Positions 1 through 11,909 of a stretch of DNA of 64,000 bases are shown piece after piece; positions within the stretch are counted from its first letter, which is position 1; every line of letters begins with the position of its first letter. The stretch is taken from positions 4,278,001 through 4,342,000 of the forward strand of contig WAID01000003.1 in assembly GCA_016584495.1 (NCBI GenBank), read 5' to 3'. The notes below the pieces were generated by a model. It ran no database searches and was not told the DNA's origin. It worked only from the letters and a program-made list of their open reading frames with translations. Both the position numbers and the translations under genes were made by a program. Origin of the DNA: Celoporthe dispersa (Eukaryota > Ascomycota > Sordariomycetes > Diaporthales > Cryphonectriaceae).

Positions 1-768
1 GAAGACGACCATGCTCTGGTTTCTCCTTGCGATTTGCAACCTGCAGCCAGTAAATCACCCATCACATTGGATTCCCTCTTGTGGACGGGTTTCTCGTCAA
101 GTAACTGATATCATCTTGGGTACATACTTGCCTCCCTCGCTCGCGTGGAAGCTGTGAGAAGCTGAGTACGTGTGGCCTGACTTGAAGTGTGCGAGGGCCA
201 GTGAGTCACTGGCCTGGCCTGTGCGCTGTTGCCAGGCGCCTGCCCAGCAGTGTAGATAGCCTCAGCTCTCCAGCTGGCTTTTTTCTCTTTCCTTTCCTTT
301 CTTTTTCATTCTTTTCTGTAGCGCGCCATAGCTCAATGAGAGTCAGTCCCATATGAAGGGTATCACTGCCGTTCACGACCGTCATCAGAAGAGAACCGAC
401 GTCACTTTCTCTAGCAGCCAAGACGGGAACCATCAGGTCTCCTCCTTCCTTGATTGAGAGAGGCAGCTGGTATGCCAACAGCAGGTACGCCCCCCCCCCC
501 GGTTCCCCTCTTCCTTCCTTTTGCCTTTCCACAAACTTTGAAGCGCAGTTGCCTCGTGCTTATTGTCCACTCGCACCTGCTAGCTGCCAGTAACACCTCC
601 AACAGCCCCACGCCAGCATATTTTAAATACCTACACAAGTATACTTACACAACCCACACTAGTCCGACACGAGAAACGCTCTTTGCGCCGCAACACAGCT
701 GGAACAAGGACGAGTTTTCCACATAACTTCGTGCTCCATTCTTAGTACGCCACCACGGGTATAGTGTG

Positions 769-808
<40 letters not shown>

Positions 809-923
809 CATCTCATTTGATAATCACAAGGACATCTCTCCTTTTCCCCGGCCTAAGAGAAGGAGCACCAGACGACAACATTTACGACAGCAGTGACAAG
901 CCAGCTCCCTCCAGCAGCTCAAG
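1..923. other. Intergenic, downstream of the Aro80-type gene
   Basis: I recognise no gene here. Short open frames of up to about 108 codons lack family features and overlap C- and T-rich tracts. The stretch nearest the stop codon is probably 3' flank of the transcription factor gene. The only distinct structure is the AT dinucleotide tract listed separately. Confidence 0.5.
771..807. repeat. (AT)18 microsatellite
   Basis: An uninterrupted AT dinucleotide run of about 18 units lies roughly 120 bp past the stop codon of the transcription factor gene. It can fold on itself as a cruciform or hairpin. It is the longest pure AT run seen in this GC-rich window. Confidence 0.95.
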
Positions 924-3900
924 CTACAGCGGCCCGCTCCCGTCGAGGGGATACTGGTCCATTGCCATATAGTCCAGCAGGTCCATGCCCCCTACGTTGA
1001 TCCCCTCAGCCGACATACCCACACCGCTGTCGCCGGGCCCGCCCACGTTCTGGAAAAAAGCCGGGCCTGCGGGTAAGAACCACATGTCGCCCGCGGGGCC
1101 TGCCCAGTCCGTGCCGTCGCCGCCAAACATATCAGCCACTCCTGCGGAGGGCATGCCGGCGGCACCGTGCGCCGTGCTGTTGTTGTGGTTGTGGTTGTGG
1201 TTGTTGCCAGGACCACTGCCGTCTGGCGCTATGTTCTGACCACCGAGGCCGGCGCTGGCGGCAGCGGGTGTCGCGGGGCCCGTGGCGCCGAAGGCGGCCG
1301 GGATGGCGAAGTTGCTGGGCATGTCAAACGGCGTCGCAGAGATGTTGGCGGGCGTCACCGCGCGTTCTGTGTAGACCAAGGAGTAGTTGTTAGTGGGTGC
1401 GAGGGAGGGCGAGGGCGGTGCCTGGCTTTGGCGGTACCGTGGTGGAACAATAGTGATGATGATAATCATGATTTAAAAAACAAAAAATAACAACGACAGA
1501 CTTACCCGGCGCGTTGATCTTAGGCCAGCCAGCATGCTCGTGCCCGTTGACGCCCAGGCTGTGCTGCACATGCTGGCCGGCGGCCCCCGGCCCGACCTCT
1601 GGCATCGGACTCCTGCCGTCTGCCGAGGCGGCCTGGGTCTGGCTCGTGGGGTTGGCCACGTAGATGAAGCGGTTCCGCAGCCGCATCGTGAGGTTCTCCA
1701 GGAGGTCGGCAAACCTGATGCCGAGGTGCACGTCGTCCACGACACAGGTGCGCAGGGCCTCGACGGTGCTGTCCATGAGGCGGATGGAGACCTCCACGTC
1801 GTGCCTGGTGGCGCCGAGGGCGAACGTCTTGAGGAGGAACATGGCCCCGCTGATGATGCGGAAGTAGGTCCTGACGGGAGCGTGCTTCAGGTAGTCGTCG
1901 GGGAGGAGGCCCTCGACCACGGCCCGCAGGAGGTTGCGGCTCCCCTCGACGACCTCCCTGATGTACTCCCTGGTCTGCCGCGCTGACGCCGCCAATGTTA
2001 CCGATGGGCATCTTGCCGAACATGTCCTGGGTCTTGGGGCTCAGCTGGTTGCCGGAGCTCGTGGAAGCGGCGCCGGCGCCGGCGGTGCTGCTGGGCGCCG
2101 CCTGCGACTGGCCCGAGGCGATGTTGGCGCAGCGCTCGACGACGGCCTGCAGCGACAGCGAGTTGACGTAGATGCGCACGTACTCATACTCGATGGTGAG
2201 GATGTGCCGTATGTAGGGTGGCAGCTCGTAGCGCTCGAACTGGGTGCGCCAGTCCTGCAGCATGGGCTGGAACTCCTTGAGCAGCTCGACGTACCTGTCG
2301 GTCTGGATGATCTCGGTGGTGTGCTTCCTCGACTTGAACAGCCTCTCATTGCCGCTGTGCATGGCGTTGCTGATGCCAGCCCAGCAGTGGATGATGGCGT
2401 CGTCTAGCGCTAGATTAGGTATGTAATTGAAGGGGGCAGAAAGCGATGAAATATTAGTACCGGGAGTAGTCCCTCCACAGCAGATGATGTGGGCCGCCTC
2501 CGGGCCATGGTCGTCGTCTTGCGCAGGGCCTCGGGGACCATGTTGGTCCAGCCCAGGCGCCCGGCCAGCTGGCTCAGGTAGATGAGTATGAGCCGCTTGA
2601 TGCGGTCGGCCCGCAGCCTGTACGTCTCCTCCTCGTACTCGGGCCGCGAGATGGCCCCCGAGTCGAGGAGCTCGTCGATGTCGTCGAAGACGCCGAGCTC
2701 GTAGCCGAGGCCCATGGCCGCGTTGAGCAGCATCCAGCACATGCGGTCGCTCCTCCACGCCGGCTCGAGCCAGCTCTCCACCCTCCTGCCGCCCACGCCG
2801 AGGGTGGGAGGGTTAGCGCCGTCGAGGCCGGCGGGCGGTATCGAGTCGTATGCTGGGATCATCAGCTCGTCGATGGCCTCCGAGGGGGGGGAAGTGCAGG
2901 GCCCTGGGGTGCCACTCCGTCAGGATCATCAGCGACTCGATGGTGCCCAGCGTCCGCAGGCTGCCCTTCCGGAGACCCCGCCACGGGGCCGTGCTTGAGG
3001 TCTGCGACTCGTCAGCGCCGGAGCCGCAGAAGCCACCTCCAAAGGCCTCCCTGGCCCCATATCACCCGCTCGATCATGCCCCGGAGGTATGTCCACAGCT
3101 GCTCATGGATGGCATTCGCCCGGCACAGGCCTCCCGTGCCGGGCAGCTTGCGATATCTAGAGGCAATGGTCAGGAGGGTGACGGCCAGTATAGGCTCCTC
3201 GGTTAGAAGTGTCAGGTGCGTGGCAGGATCCTGGAAGGTTGGTGGTGATATGGGCGTCAGTGGGGACAGGTATTTATAGTAGCTGAGGCACAGTTAGCAT
3301 CAAGAGTGAGCCCCTCCACACACACACACACACACGCACACAGCCTTCTTTCCTGCTTTCCTCAAACAAGACCAAGAGAAAAGAAAGAGAAAGAAGAAAT
3401 AAAGAAGAAAGAAAGAAAAAAAGGAATCTGCTGGCTTGGCTGGATCCAGGTAAACCTACTAATCAATGTAGCTGATTGCCTCCTGGGCAGTAAACCACCC
3501 TGCCCTCACGAAGCGGAACCTCATCCAGGCCTTGAGGGCGTCGGCATGTGAGGGCAGCGGTTCTGCCCTGGCGCCGGGGGCCTTTGTGAGCTGGGGGTCG
3601 ATGGGCGCATCCGAAGAGGCGCGCTGGGAGACGGCGTGCTGGGCGTAGAGCATGCCGTCGCCGGCCCTAGGAGGCAGGCTCAGCGGCGGAGCCTGCTGCA
3701 GCCCCAGGGCGTGCGAGCTGGTGTCGTGGGCGGCCTTGTACAGGAGATCCAGGGCGTCGTGCGGGCCGTAGACCTCCTTCCGCATGACCGTGCGGGCCTC
3801 GTAGTTCTCCAGCGGGGTGTTGGGCTCGTCGCCGCCGCCAAACTCGGTGGTGCCGCGGCCCCTGGAGGCGGAGATGGAGCTCCGGGAGTCAGAGCGCGAG

Positions 3901-4469
3901 TGCTCGCGGTGGCCGCCGGGCCTCCGGAGGGGCTGGGTGCGTCCCACGGAGCCACCTGGGGTCAGCGGCACATCGCTGAAGTAGCGACGGTCGAGGGCGG
4001 GCTGAGGCGAGTCTTCGGTGTGCGGTCTCTTGCGGCCGTTGCGCAGGATATACTCGTCCTCGCGGAGGTCGCCAGCGTCACCACCGTCGTGGTCGCCATC
4101 GTCCGTCTTCCGCTTGCGGCGGGTCGCGCTGAAGTAGCACTCCTTGGACTCGCGGCGGCAGCGCACACACGGTGGGTCGTGCGGGTTGTCGACGGAGCCG
4201 AGGTCGCAGCGGACCTTGCGACGGCGGCAGGGGATGCAGGCCTGGTAGACGCGCTTGTGCTGGGCTGTGGTGGACTGCTCCTGCTGCTGTTTCGCGGTGG
4301 TGGTGGTGGAGGAGGAGTTGGTGGTGGTGGTGGTGGTGGTAATGTCGTTTGGGTGGTTAGAGGCAGAGGAGCCGGCGGTGGGCGGTGGAGGTGGGGAGGT
4401 GTCGACGTAGCGAGCCGGCGGCTGAGCATGTGCCTGTGCCTGTTGTGCCTGCGCCTGCGCCTGGGCCAT
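924..4469 (-). CDS. Zn2Cys6 transcription factor, Aro80-type, broken by several single-base frameshifts
   Basis: Predicted nuclear DNA-binding activator. In yeast, Aro80 controls aromatic amino-acid catabolism; the match to that family is inferred. The N-terminus is rich in Gln, Ala, Thr and Pro. The zinc cluster uses Cys78, 81, 88, 101, 104 and 111, with an unusually long 12-residue loop (DLGSVDNPHDPP) between Cys88 and Cys101, followed by a basic patch. The rest looks like a fungal middle-homology region, with conserved stretches such as HILTIEYEYVRIYVNSLSLQ and YLKHAPVRTYFRIISGAMF, then an Asn/Gly/Pro-rich tail. Exon 1 is 4469-3460. Intron 1 is 3283-3459 (GTAGGT to CAG) and rejoins as IDYYYKYL. 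The last intron starts at 1505 (GTAAGT). Between them the frame changes at 3049-3051 (extra base), 2884-2891 (extra base in C8), 2471-2473 (missing base) and 1968-1970 (extra base); a fifth change near 1403-1409 is probable. Conserved protein continues on both sides of each break, so assembly errors or a young pseudogene are both possible. Confidence 0.72.
3316..3342. repeat. CA/GT microsatellite in intron 1 of the transcription factor gene
   Basis: A CA dinucleotide run of about 12 units with one CG interruption lies wholly within the predicted first intron, next to a purine-rich tract (plus strand). Confidence 0.9.
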
Positions 4470-7107
4470 CGCCTGCGACGCAGCAGCCGGCCTGGCCTCG
4501 CCTCGCGAGCCGGCAGCAACAGGGGGGAGGTGTGTGTCTGGGTGTGTGTGTGGGTGTGTGCGCGCGCGCAGATGCGTCTACTCAGTCGCACTTCAGCACG
4601 AGGACTACAGTGGTTCCTCAACGGTTGCGCGCGGCCTGGCTGTACGGGAGGTTGCAGGGCTGTCCTCTTCGGCTTGCAACGGTTGGAGGAGGGCGGGACA
4701 AGAGAGTCGAAGTGGAGGCCCGGGGGGATGGGGGGTGGGCGCCCTTGATAAACGAGAGAAGTCGGAGGGGTTCGAGGGCTGGGATCTGGGGGTTGCTTCC
4801 CTTTTGCTGATGAGGGGCACCTGCTGGTTCGTCCTAACCTTTTAGCGGCAGTCATTGGAGCTCCTGGGGGCGGAAGGCGCAGGGGGGATGGTTTGTTCTC
4901 TTAGCGGGATCTCGTTACCGAGTACAATGGACAGGAAGAGAAAGCTTAAAAAGGTAAATTGGAGACAGAGGGAAGAGAAGAGGGAAAGAAGAAGAGGAAG
5001 GGGGGGGGGGGGGGGAGGAAAGGCCAGACAATCACGAGGACAGTCCTAGGCGGGAAACGGTCGAGAGGTTGATCTCCCTCCTGTGTAGGGGAAGTCTTAC
5101 CTGTTCAGTTCATTGGGGGAGGTGGTCGAGTCTGTCTTTCTTTGTCTTTTTCTTGCCCTAGGATCGGCACTGACACTGACGCTGCCTCCCTTGAGGAAAC
5201 AGGTAATAAAATCAAAACAAAAAGGTTTTAGATAAAAAGAAAAAAAAAAGAGGGGGGCATGCACTGCCAGATAGCACAATGGCTGAAGTGTCACACAGGG
5301 GACGGAGACACCAGCGGGCCCCGGCCTCCTGAGATGTGATATATCATGGCTTGCTCTGCCCCGGTCCTTGGTGGGACACCCTCACCTTACCGGCTTGCCC
5401 TTTTCCAACTGGCTTCTCTTGACTAGTGTACGATGCAGTACCAACTATGTACGGTATCTAGGGTAGTATGTCTCTTTCTCGTATTGGCTGACCTTGAGAG
5501 AAGGGGAAAAAAAAGAAAAGGGCAAGGGAGAGAAAAAAAAAAGGCGGACGAGAGAATACTATTGTTCAAGGTTGGTGTAACTTTTACCAATTATTATTCT
5601 TATTCCCAAAGACTACTATCGAGCGCCCCATGGCCTTCTTGTCTCTTCCCGACCTATTTACATGGCAGATATTAGACACGCCCTCTACCCAACATTTCCC
5701 CCTCTCCCTCCCAGTCATCATCGGATGGCCCGGCCTCCGTCATACGGGCCAAGATAAGACATACAGGAGAGACAGCTACGGGTCGAGGGAACAGTGCCCA
5801 CGCAAGCACACAAGCTCAACAGTCCCGCATCTCCAGCTGATACCAGATCTGTACAAGACGGCCGCGCTGGTCCACCTGCCTCTTTGGATCACCCGCACCA
5901 TCGCAGTAATGTTGTATAGCAAATGTACGTATCAGGTACCTGCCCTGCGCCTTCGTGTCGGCTTGATAAGTACCATAGATAGTAAAAGCAGGCACTTGAG
6001 CTGGCTCCGCTTCGTTTTCAGACTTACACAAGATCATCTTTCTCGTCGTCGTCCTCCTGCCTTCTCATCATCATCATCAGCCTCTCGGCCACACACATCT
6101 GATCCGAGGTCATAGGTTTGAAGGGGGGCCCAAGCGGGCGCTGCCCAGCTCTGGATTCACTCAGTCACCGTCCGATTGGTCACAGCACCATTCCCACAAA
6201 CGGCTCTAGACGGGGGAGGGGAGGTCCCCCAACGATAGGGCTGACGACGAGAGTGACTGCAGCTCACCCACCCACATCCATCCACACACACACACACACA
6301 CACCCACGGGACATCACGGGACATATCACACATACCACACACAGCGGCAGTCACTATCTATCCTTCTAATAAAAAGTCCTCCTTTTATTGATTTGGTACT
6401 GTCCCTTCACGGCTAATGGTGCAGGCTCTTTGGGTAAAGTGCTCATGATGCCGATGTCGCCACACCTTGGTCCTCTTTTTTTTTTGTGTCCGCCCGTCCA
6501 TGGTCATAATCAGGTAAAAGAACTCGCCAGTCCTCTCTTCAATGCGTATTCCTCGGGGTATTGGATCACCCTGATGACTAAAAGTGATCCTGTTGACCAT
6601 TGCGCATAAAAAAAAGACCTCCCCCTCGCCGTAAAAAGAAAATCAATCATCTCTCCATCCTATTGTACAGCCAAGGTCATCCCCTCCCACCAACAAGACG
6701 CGCTACGTCGGAAGAAATTGGAGCCCTGGTCGACGAACCGACGATGGTGAACCGCGTCCTTGCTTCCGCCCGACCGTGAACCATGAGACAGGACGTATCG
6801 CAGGTAGCCCCAGGGTCCTGCCAGCCTAGAGAGGCAGGCTATTAGGAGTCTCGATCGTCTTTAGCAAGATCTCGAGGGGCAAAGAAGAACAAAAAAACAA
6901 AGCACAGTTCGTAGAGAGCCGTCAGACAAAGACGCAGGTGATACCAGGAAGGCCAATCGGACAACCAACCCCAGAACTCGCCTCCGGCCACGATGCGTGA
7001 GGTCGCCAAAGCTTAGTTCATCTTTAGCACGACGTGAGGTAGGTGCCGTAGAGACTCGCCATGCTGTGCGGCAGATTCAGTAGAGCCCATGGGGGGGCGG
7101 ATGGTCC
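4470..7107. other. Intergenic: upstream region of the Aro80-type gene and 3' side of the Taf14-type gene
   Basis: No gene is supported over 2.6 kb. The part next to 4470 should hold the promoter and leader of the minus-strand transcription factor; it has alternating GT/GC sequence at about 4530-4570 and G runs near 5000-5020. A CA repeat lies at 6282-6303. Open frames of up to 161 codons look random in composition. Confidence 0.5.
6282..6303. repeat. CA microsatellite
   Basis: Run of about 11 CA units in intergenic DNA with no nearby coding evidence. Confidence 0.9.
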
Positions 7108-8243
7108 CTAGACATCAACAAGGTGGCCCTTGACCTGGATGCGGCGGTTTAGCGTGACGGTGCTTCACCCTGGTGGTGAGTGGATGAGGGCGGTGCTACT
7201 ACTCACCAGGTAGTCCCAGATCATCTTGCCGAGGTTATCAGGTATGGTGTAGAGGTCAACAGAGAACTCGCCGGCTTCAATGGAACCGCTCGTCAGCGCT
7301 TGGTTGGAACAGGGGCGGGGCTGGCGGGGACGGCCCTTGCGTGGGTTGTTGGAGAGCATACCGTCAAGATTGTTCTGGATGTAGGTGTCATCCGCCTTGT
7401 GATCGTGAATCATCTGGATGACCTGCAGGAGGTCGTCCTCCTCGAGCTTGACCAGGGCATCCGCCATCTTCTCCACGTCGAAGGGCTTCTTCTGCTTCTT
7501 GATGCTGCCGTCCACCTTCCTATTGCGGCGGTCCTCATCGTTGGGCAGAGGGCCGGTCTCGCGGAGGATCTGCTGCAGGTTCTGAGATGGGTTCTTGAAC
7601 GTGATGGCGTGGGTGTCCTCATAGCGCGTCTGCTGGAAGTTCAGGTCGTGGGGGATGGTGATCTTGCCGCTCTTGTCGGTGTAGTAAAGATCAATCTGCA
7701 TCTCGAACTCGCCCCATCCCTCGTTCTCGCACATGAAGGGGGGGCTCGAGGAAGGCTTGAGGGTGCAAGGCTCAGCAAACGGATGGCCTGCGGGGACAAG
7801 GGAAAGAACACAGGCGAGGGGCCAGCTTACTCTGAGTGGGGTTGTCAAAGGAAGGGTGCAGGTTGAAGACGACCTTGGTAAAGCAGTCCGCCTTGTGCTG
7901 GTTGCCCTGCTGATCAAGAATGTAGATCTTCACGTTCCACTTTCTGAACGGGAAGCCCTCCGAGGCAGGAGGCTTGTTCTCGCTGTCCACACCACGTCAG
8001 TCGCGTTGCCATACTACGGTCCGCGATGGGGGCGCCTGCCTCAAGGGGCGACCTTCAGGTGTGGACGTACATAATGTGCTGCTCGGTGACGAGCTTGACC
8101 GTTCTCTGCGTGTCGTTAGGACCAGGGGCCTGAGCACGGTTGAAATGACCGCGTCTGCCGAAGATAGAAGGGGGAGGAGAGGTGTGGGCGCGTGTCTGGC
8201 GCGTGCTGCGCGTAGTGCGGCCTCTACCAGCCTGAGGAGCCAT
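7108..8243 (-). CDS. TAF14: YEATS-domain protein, Taf14/Tfg3 type
   Basis: Predicted nuclear histone-acyl-lysine reader, shared in yeast by TFIID, TFIIF and chromatin-remodelling complexes. Four exons give 310 residues: 8243-8071, 7982-7831, 7787-7207 and 7134-7108. The YEATS domain covers roughly residues 30-150, with the signatures HPSFDNP, GWGEFEMQIDLYY and HDLNFQ. An extraterminal (ET) domain ends the protein, visible as KLEEDDLLQVIQMIHDHKAD and EAGEFSVDLYTIPDNLGKMI. Introns are 7983-8070 (GTACGT), 7788-7830 (only 43 bp) and 7135-7206 (GTGAGT). The last micro-exon, ending VKGHLVDV, is inferred. Reading through its donor would instead add a slightly different short tail. The frame is intact. 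The start was chosen as the only ATG upstream of the YEATS strand in an open frame; it leaves a basic, Thr/Arg-rich N-terminus longer than yeast Taf14. Confidence 0.88.
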
Positions 8244-8892
8244 GTTTTGCGAAGAGTGCTGAAGGCAAGAGGGGGAAGAGCAGAGTAGGTTGGCTGAGGA
8301 GGAGAGAGGGAAGAGCGCGACAGGTTTTTGTTGTGGTTGCGAGGCGTTTGAGCCAAGGGGTTGTGGATAGCGTGGCTTGAAGCTGGCGTGGGAGGTAAAT
8401 TGGGGGAAAAGAAGAAGTAGGTAGCTCAGGTTTTTACAAAACAAACGGCAATCTTTCCGCTGGAAAGTAGTGGTGGGCTGGCCCCCAAAGAAAGGTGATG
8501 GTGTCTTGGAGCCTGGTGTGTTTGTTTTGGGGGGGAGGGGGGCGCGGTAAGGTGAAGGGCGAAGGGTTCATTCACACTGAAAGTTTCCACACCCAGAAGA
8601 TTGTGACAAGCCAGTCATGGCACTTGCAAACGTTGACCAGGAAAACTTCCAGACCAACTCTGTCTTTGACCCAGCACAGCACTTTGTTCCACACACACAA
8701 GGCAGGGCTGGTTGCCGTGAAAGAAGGGAGGGCAGGACAAGGCACCACCGAGACTTGGTAACTACTCACCTCGACCATCATCTTGACTTCAACTTTCCCA
8801 ATTGAAAATCAGTAATAGTACAATATTGATCTTGACACGAGAGAGATCGCTATCTCTCCCTGCTGCCTATCGCGGCAGCCTTCACCTCCTCT
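8244..8892. other. Intergenic between the Taf14-type gene and the 255-residue gene
   Basis: About 650 bp between two minus-strand genes. It should hold the promoter and leader of the Taf14-type gene and the 3' end of its neighbour. G-rich tracts occur at about 8528-8545. No further gene is seen. Confidence 0.5.
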
Positions 8893-9733
8893 TTAGGGAG
8901 GACCGTCGCGGGGGAGATGACAGGACGGGCTCCGCCGGTGACGAGAGTCAACGGGCCAGCCTAGCCAGTAGATGTTGTACTTCCAGGTCGTATCGGACTG
9001 GACACGGCGGTGGCCTCGTCGTCGAACTCGTTGGCCGCTGTACGCTGCGGTCTGTCGTTCCTCCTTCCCTGCACTGCTGGGCACTGCGATAGGGACAATG
9101 ACGCTGGAGGCAGAGCCGTGCTCGTTGTCGTGGGCGGCGGTCGACTCCTCCTGCTGACGGCTTGCAGACGAGGTAGCCTCGCTGTCGGTGTCGTGGTAGC
9201 CCAGGGACGGCCGCTTGATCTCGGACACAGCTGGACCCAGGTTGGTCTCGTGGATGCGTCGTTGCAGCTCCTCCCACGTGCCGATGTTCAACTCCCGCAC
9301 GCTATACGCGACCCCGTCAAGGTAGAACCTGGGCAGCTCGTTGAAGCGGGCGACCAGAATACCGGAGTAGATGTGTGCGAGATCGTGGCAGCCGGCGGAG
9401 TGGTCGCGCGGGCAGCTATAGCTGAAGTACTGGGTCGCGCTGACCCACCACGTCGTCTGCGTCTCGATGAGGTTGCTGGTGTCGACACCCCAGATGTACT
9501 TGGCGGTGTCCTCGGGCAGGTAGTCGGGGTCGTAGATGGGGTATTCTCGCTACAGACGGTAGAACGTTAGTCTTGACATTATGTTATTGGCGAGCTGGTT
9601 CGGAACGGTCACCCTAACGTACGCGTGGGTTGGTCGCCAGCCGGATCGAGGTCTTGTTCTGCTTGTCGCAGAACAACAGCTCGGGAACTCCCCAATTGGG
9701 ATCCTGCTCCTCCCAATCAGAACTAGGATCCAT
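8893..9733 (-). CDS. Conserved-looking hypothetical protein, 255 residues
   Basis: Family not recognised. Two exons, 9733-9623 and 9549-8893, join across a well-formed 73-bp intron (GTACGT donor, GACTAAC branch point, TAG acceptor). The N-terminal part is acidic and aromatic-rich (DWEEQDPNWGVPELLFCDKQ). The second exon opens with REYPIYDPDYLPEDTAKYIW, has a Cys/His pair (CPRDHSAGCHDLAHI), then FNELPRFYLDGVAYSVRELN and a low-complexity, basic C-terminus. No signal peptide or membrane span is seen. The composition of exon 1 and the first 120 codons of exon 2 is protein-like, which supports a real gene; the C-terminal 80 residues look disordered. An intracellular protein is likely but its role is unknown. 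Confidence 0.6.
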
Positions 9734-11909
9734 GGTGGCTGGGTCGAGCTGCTGAGTAGTGATGGAGGATAGCGTGTGGCGGTGCAATGTGGCCGTGCTA
9801 TGTGGAGTAGGTGTGGTGCGGGGTAGAGAGAGTGTGGCCGTGCCGTGTGGCTCTGTGGACTTGTTGATATGCACGTGACACCCTTGGTGATCAACATGTT
9901 GGCCACAAGCACTGGTGAGGTTGTCGTGGGAACAAATGGCAGTCGACTTACTAGACCAGCTAGCCCCATCTAACCTGAACTCACTCCCTCAGGAGCAGAT
10001 GGCCCTGCCATCGTCGAGTCACCCTCAGCACATCCCGAGGAGGAGGTCACGATCGCCTCAAGTGGTTTGTGGTCCAGCCACGGCGGGGGCCAGCAGCCAG
10101 CGCCGGTGAGACCTGCTCCAAGCTCAAAACCTGCTGCTCTGATACCATGAGATGCCTCCAGGGCTCTCGATATCTGGTAAAAAAAAAAAAGAAAAGAAAA
10201 AGAAAAGAAGAATGGTGTCGTAGGGGGCATAGAGATGTGATGCATTATATATAATGTGGATGATGCTCAGTAAGCTGGTGTTACACAAGTCTCTGTCTTT
10301 CGAGAAACTTCTGGGTACTCATTCAAAGCTGCTAGCTGCCTGATCAAGGTATCTAGCTTCTATATAGAGAAATTTCCAATCTTAGTGCGAATATTCCAGC
10401 TGATGAGGCCAGTGAGTCGTAACTTTCTAATTGATTTCTCTGTCATTGACAGGGTAATTTAGCAGAACATACTTTGTGAACAAGGGCTATGCAAATTTCC
10501 CATTCTCAGCCTGATCTGCTCATCTGACTTGTCAAAAAATCAGTCCATATGTCATGCTGTTCATGTTGTACAGTAGGTATCATCACACAGTCTCATTGAT
10601 CTCAGCCCCAGCCTTCTTGCCTTTTACCAAGTCTAATCGTTCAAAGAACTTTTGGAAGTGGAGCTGTTCTACAACTTGCGTATACATATCCCTATAGAAT
10701 AGTTAAACCTAGAACCAGCCGTGATTAAAATGAATTCCCTCTTCTTCGGCTCCATCACACCTGAACATTGGCTACAAACTTATGGGGTGCGATAGACAAA
10801 GCAGTGGTCATAGTGATACTGGGAAATATCCCTTGGGTGACTATGGCTCAAGGAGGAAGGAGACTTTTCCTCTCTGGTCCGTAAGAGATATCGTCTCGGT
10901 CATTCGGGTACTTTTGCTATGGGTTGGGACGTCCCCTGGCCACTCCCCTTCCCCTTCTCCTACTCTACTGGCATGTAAAACCTACAGCCTTGGGATTGCC
11001 CCGATGGTGAAGACGAACAGGCCCCTTTTTCTCAGCCCAGAAACACTCGATACAGCAAGTTCCAGGACATCACACACGTAGCAGCCCATGAACTTCCGTG
11101 TCGAGTCCACGGTAGTCAGCCCGTCTATCCAAGTCTGACAGACGGGGTAGATCTTCCAAATATTAGTTGCAAATACGAAGCATCAATCACTGAACTCAGC
11201 CATAAGAGGGGAGGGAGGGGAGCATAAACATCATGGGGTGTTGAACTATCTACAAGACATAATCATTTAAGCAGCGCTGCCATGAGGCATCAGACAGACA
11301 GGCACACACAACACAGATCCAGATATATACATGAGGGTCCTTGGGCCTGGCTTTTCCATGTATCATGATCGCATATAATCGGTGTGCTCTTTCTTCTTGA
11401 TGATTTCCCTCGCCCATCCTGCCACTCTTTTCTCTTTTTTGGGGGGGGAGGGGAGGGGGGGCCGACTACACGACCAAGCCAGGGATCTCCCCGGATATTT
11501 TCTTGTGTTGTCGGGAGTGACAACCGGGAGATACCGAACTTGATCGGACCAAGTGCAGGCAGGTAGATGAGCCGTCACTCGACGACCCCAGATCCGTAGA
11601 GAAACTACTAGTGCGTCTCGCAGATCAAAGTGGGCGGACTGGTCCATCCTTTTCAATCCATCTGTCTTTGGTGGAGGACTATCTAAAAGGGGTAAAAGTT
11701 GGTGATTGTTTGGGGGGAAGGGGAATCTTTGGGGGGTTCTGGTGTGCTGTGTCGGGGTGATCGCGATAGGTAGTGTGGGATAGTGCATGTGGATAGGGGG
11801 GAGGTTTCCATGATGCCGAGGACGAGCTTGCGTGTTGGTGTGAGCTTGTCATTGCATCTTGAGAACGTCTCAGCACGCATTGGAGCAAAGACAAAACGTC
11901 CCGATTCTC
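9734..11909. other. Intergenic, with an AT-richer core
   Basis: 2.2 kb without a supported gene. From about 10240 to 10770 the sequence is visibly lower in GC than its surroundings, with many TA and AT steps, and shows no long open frame. It could be a decayed element or simply spacer DNA; I found no terminal repeats or transposase remnants. The part near 9734-9970 is probably the promoter of the 255-residue gene. Confidence 0.45.

Noticed and set aside
1520..2758. 412-codon minus-strand frame as a separate protein
   Set aside because: Its ends are low-complexity Arg/Ala/Gly shadows of the transcription factor. Only the middle part is real coding, between two frameshifts.
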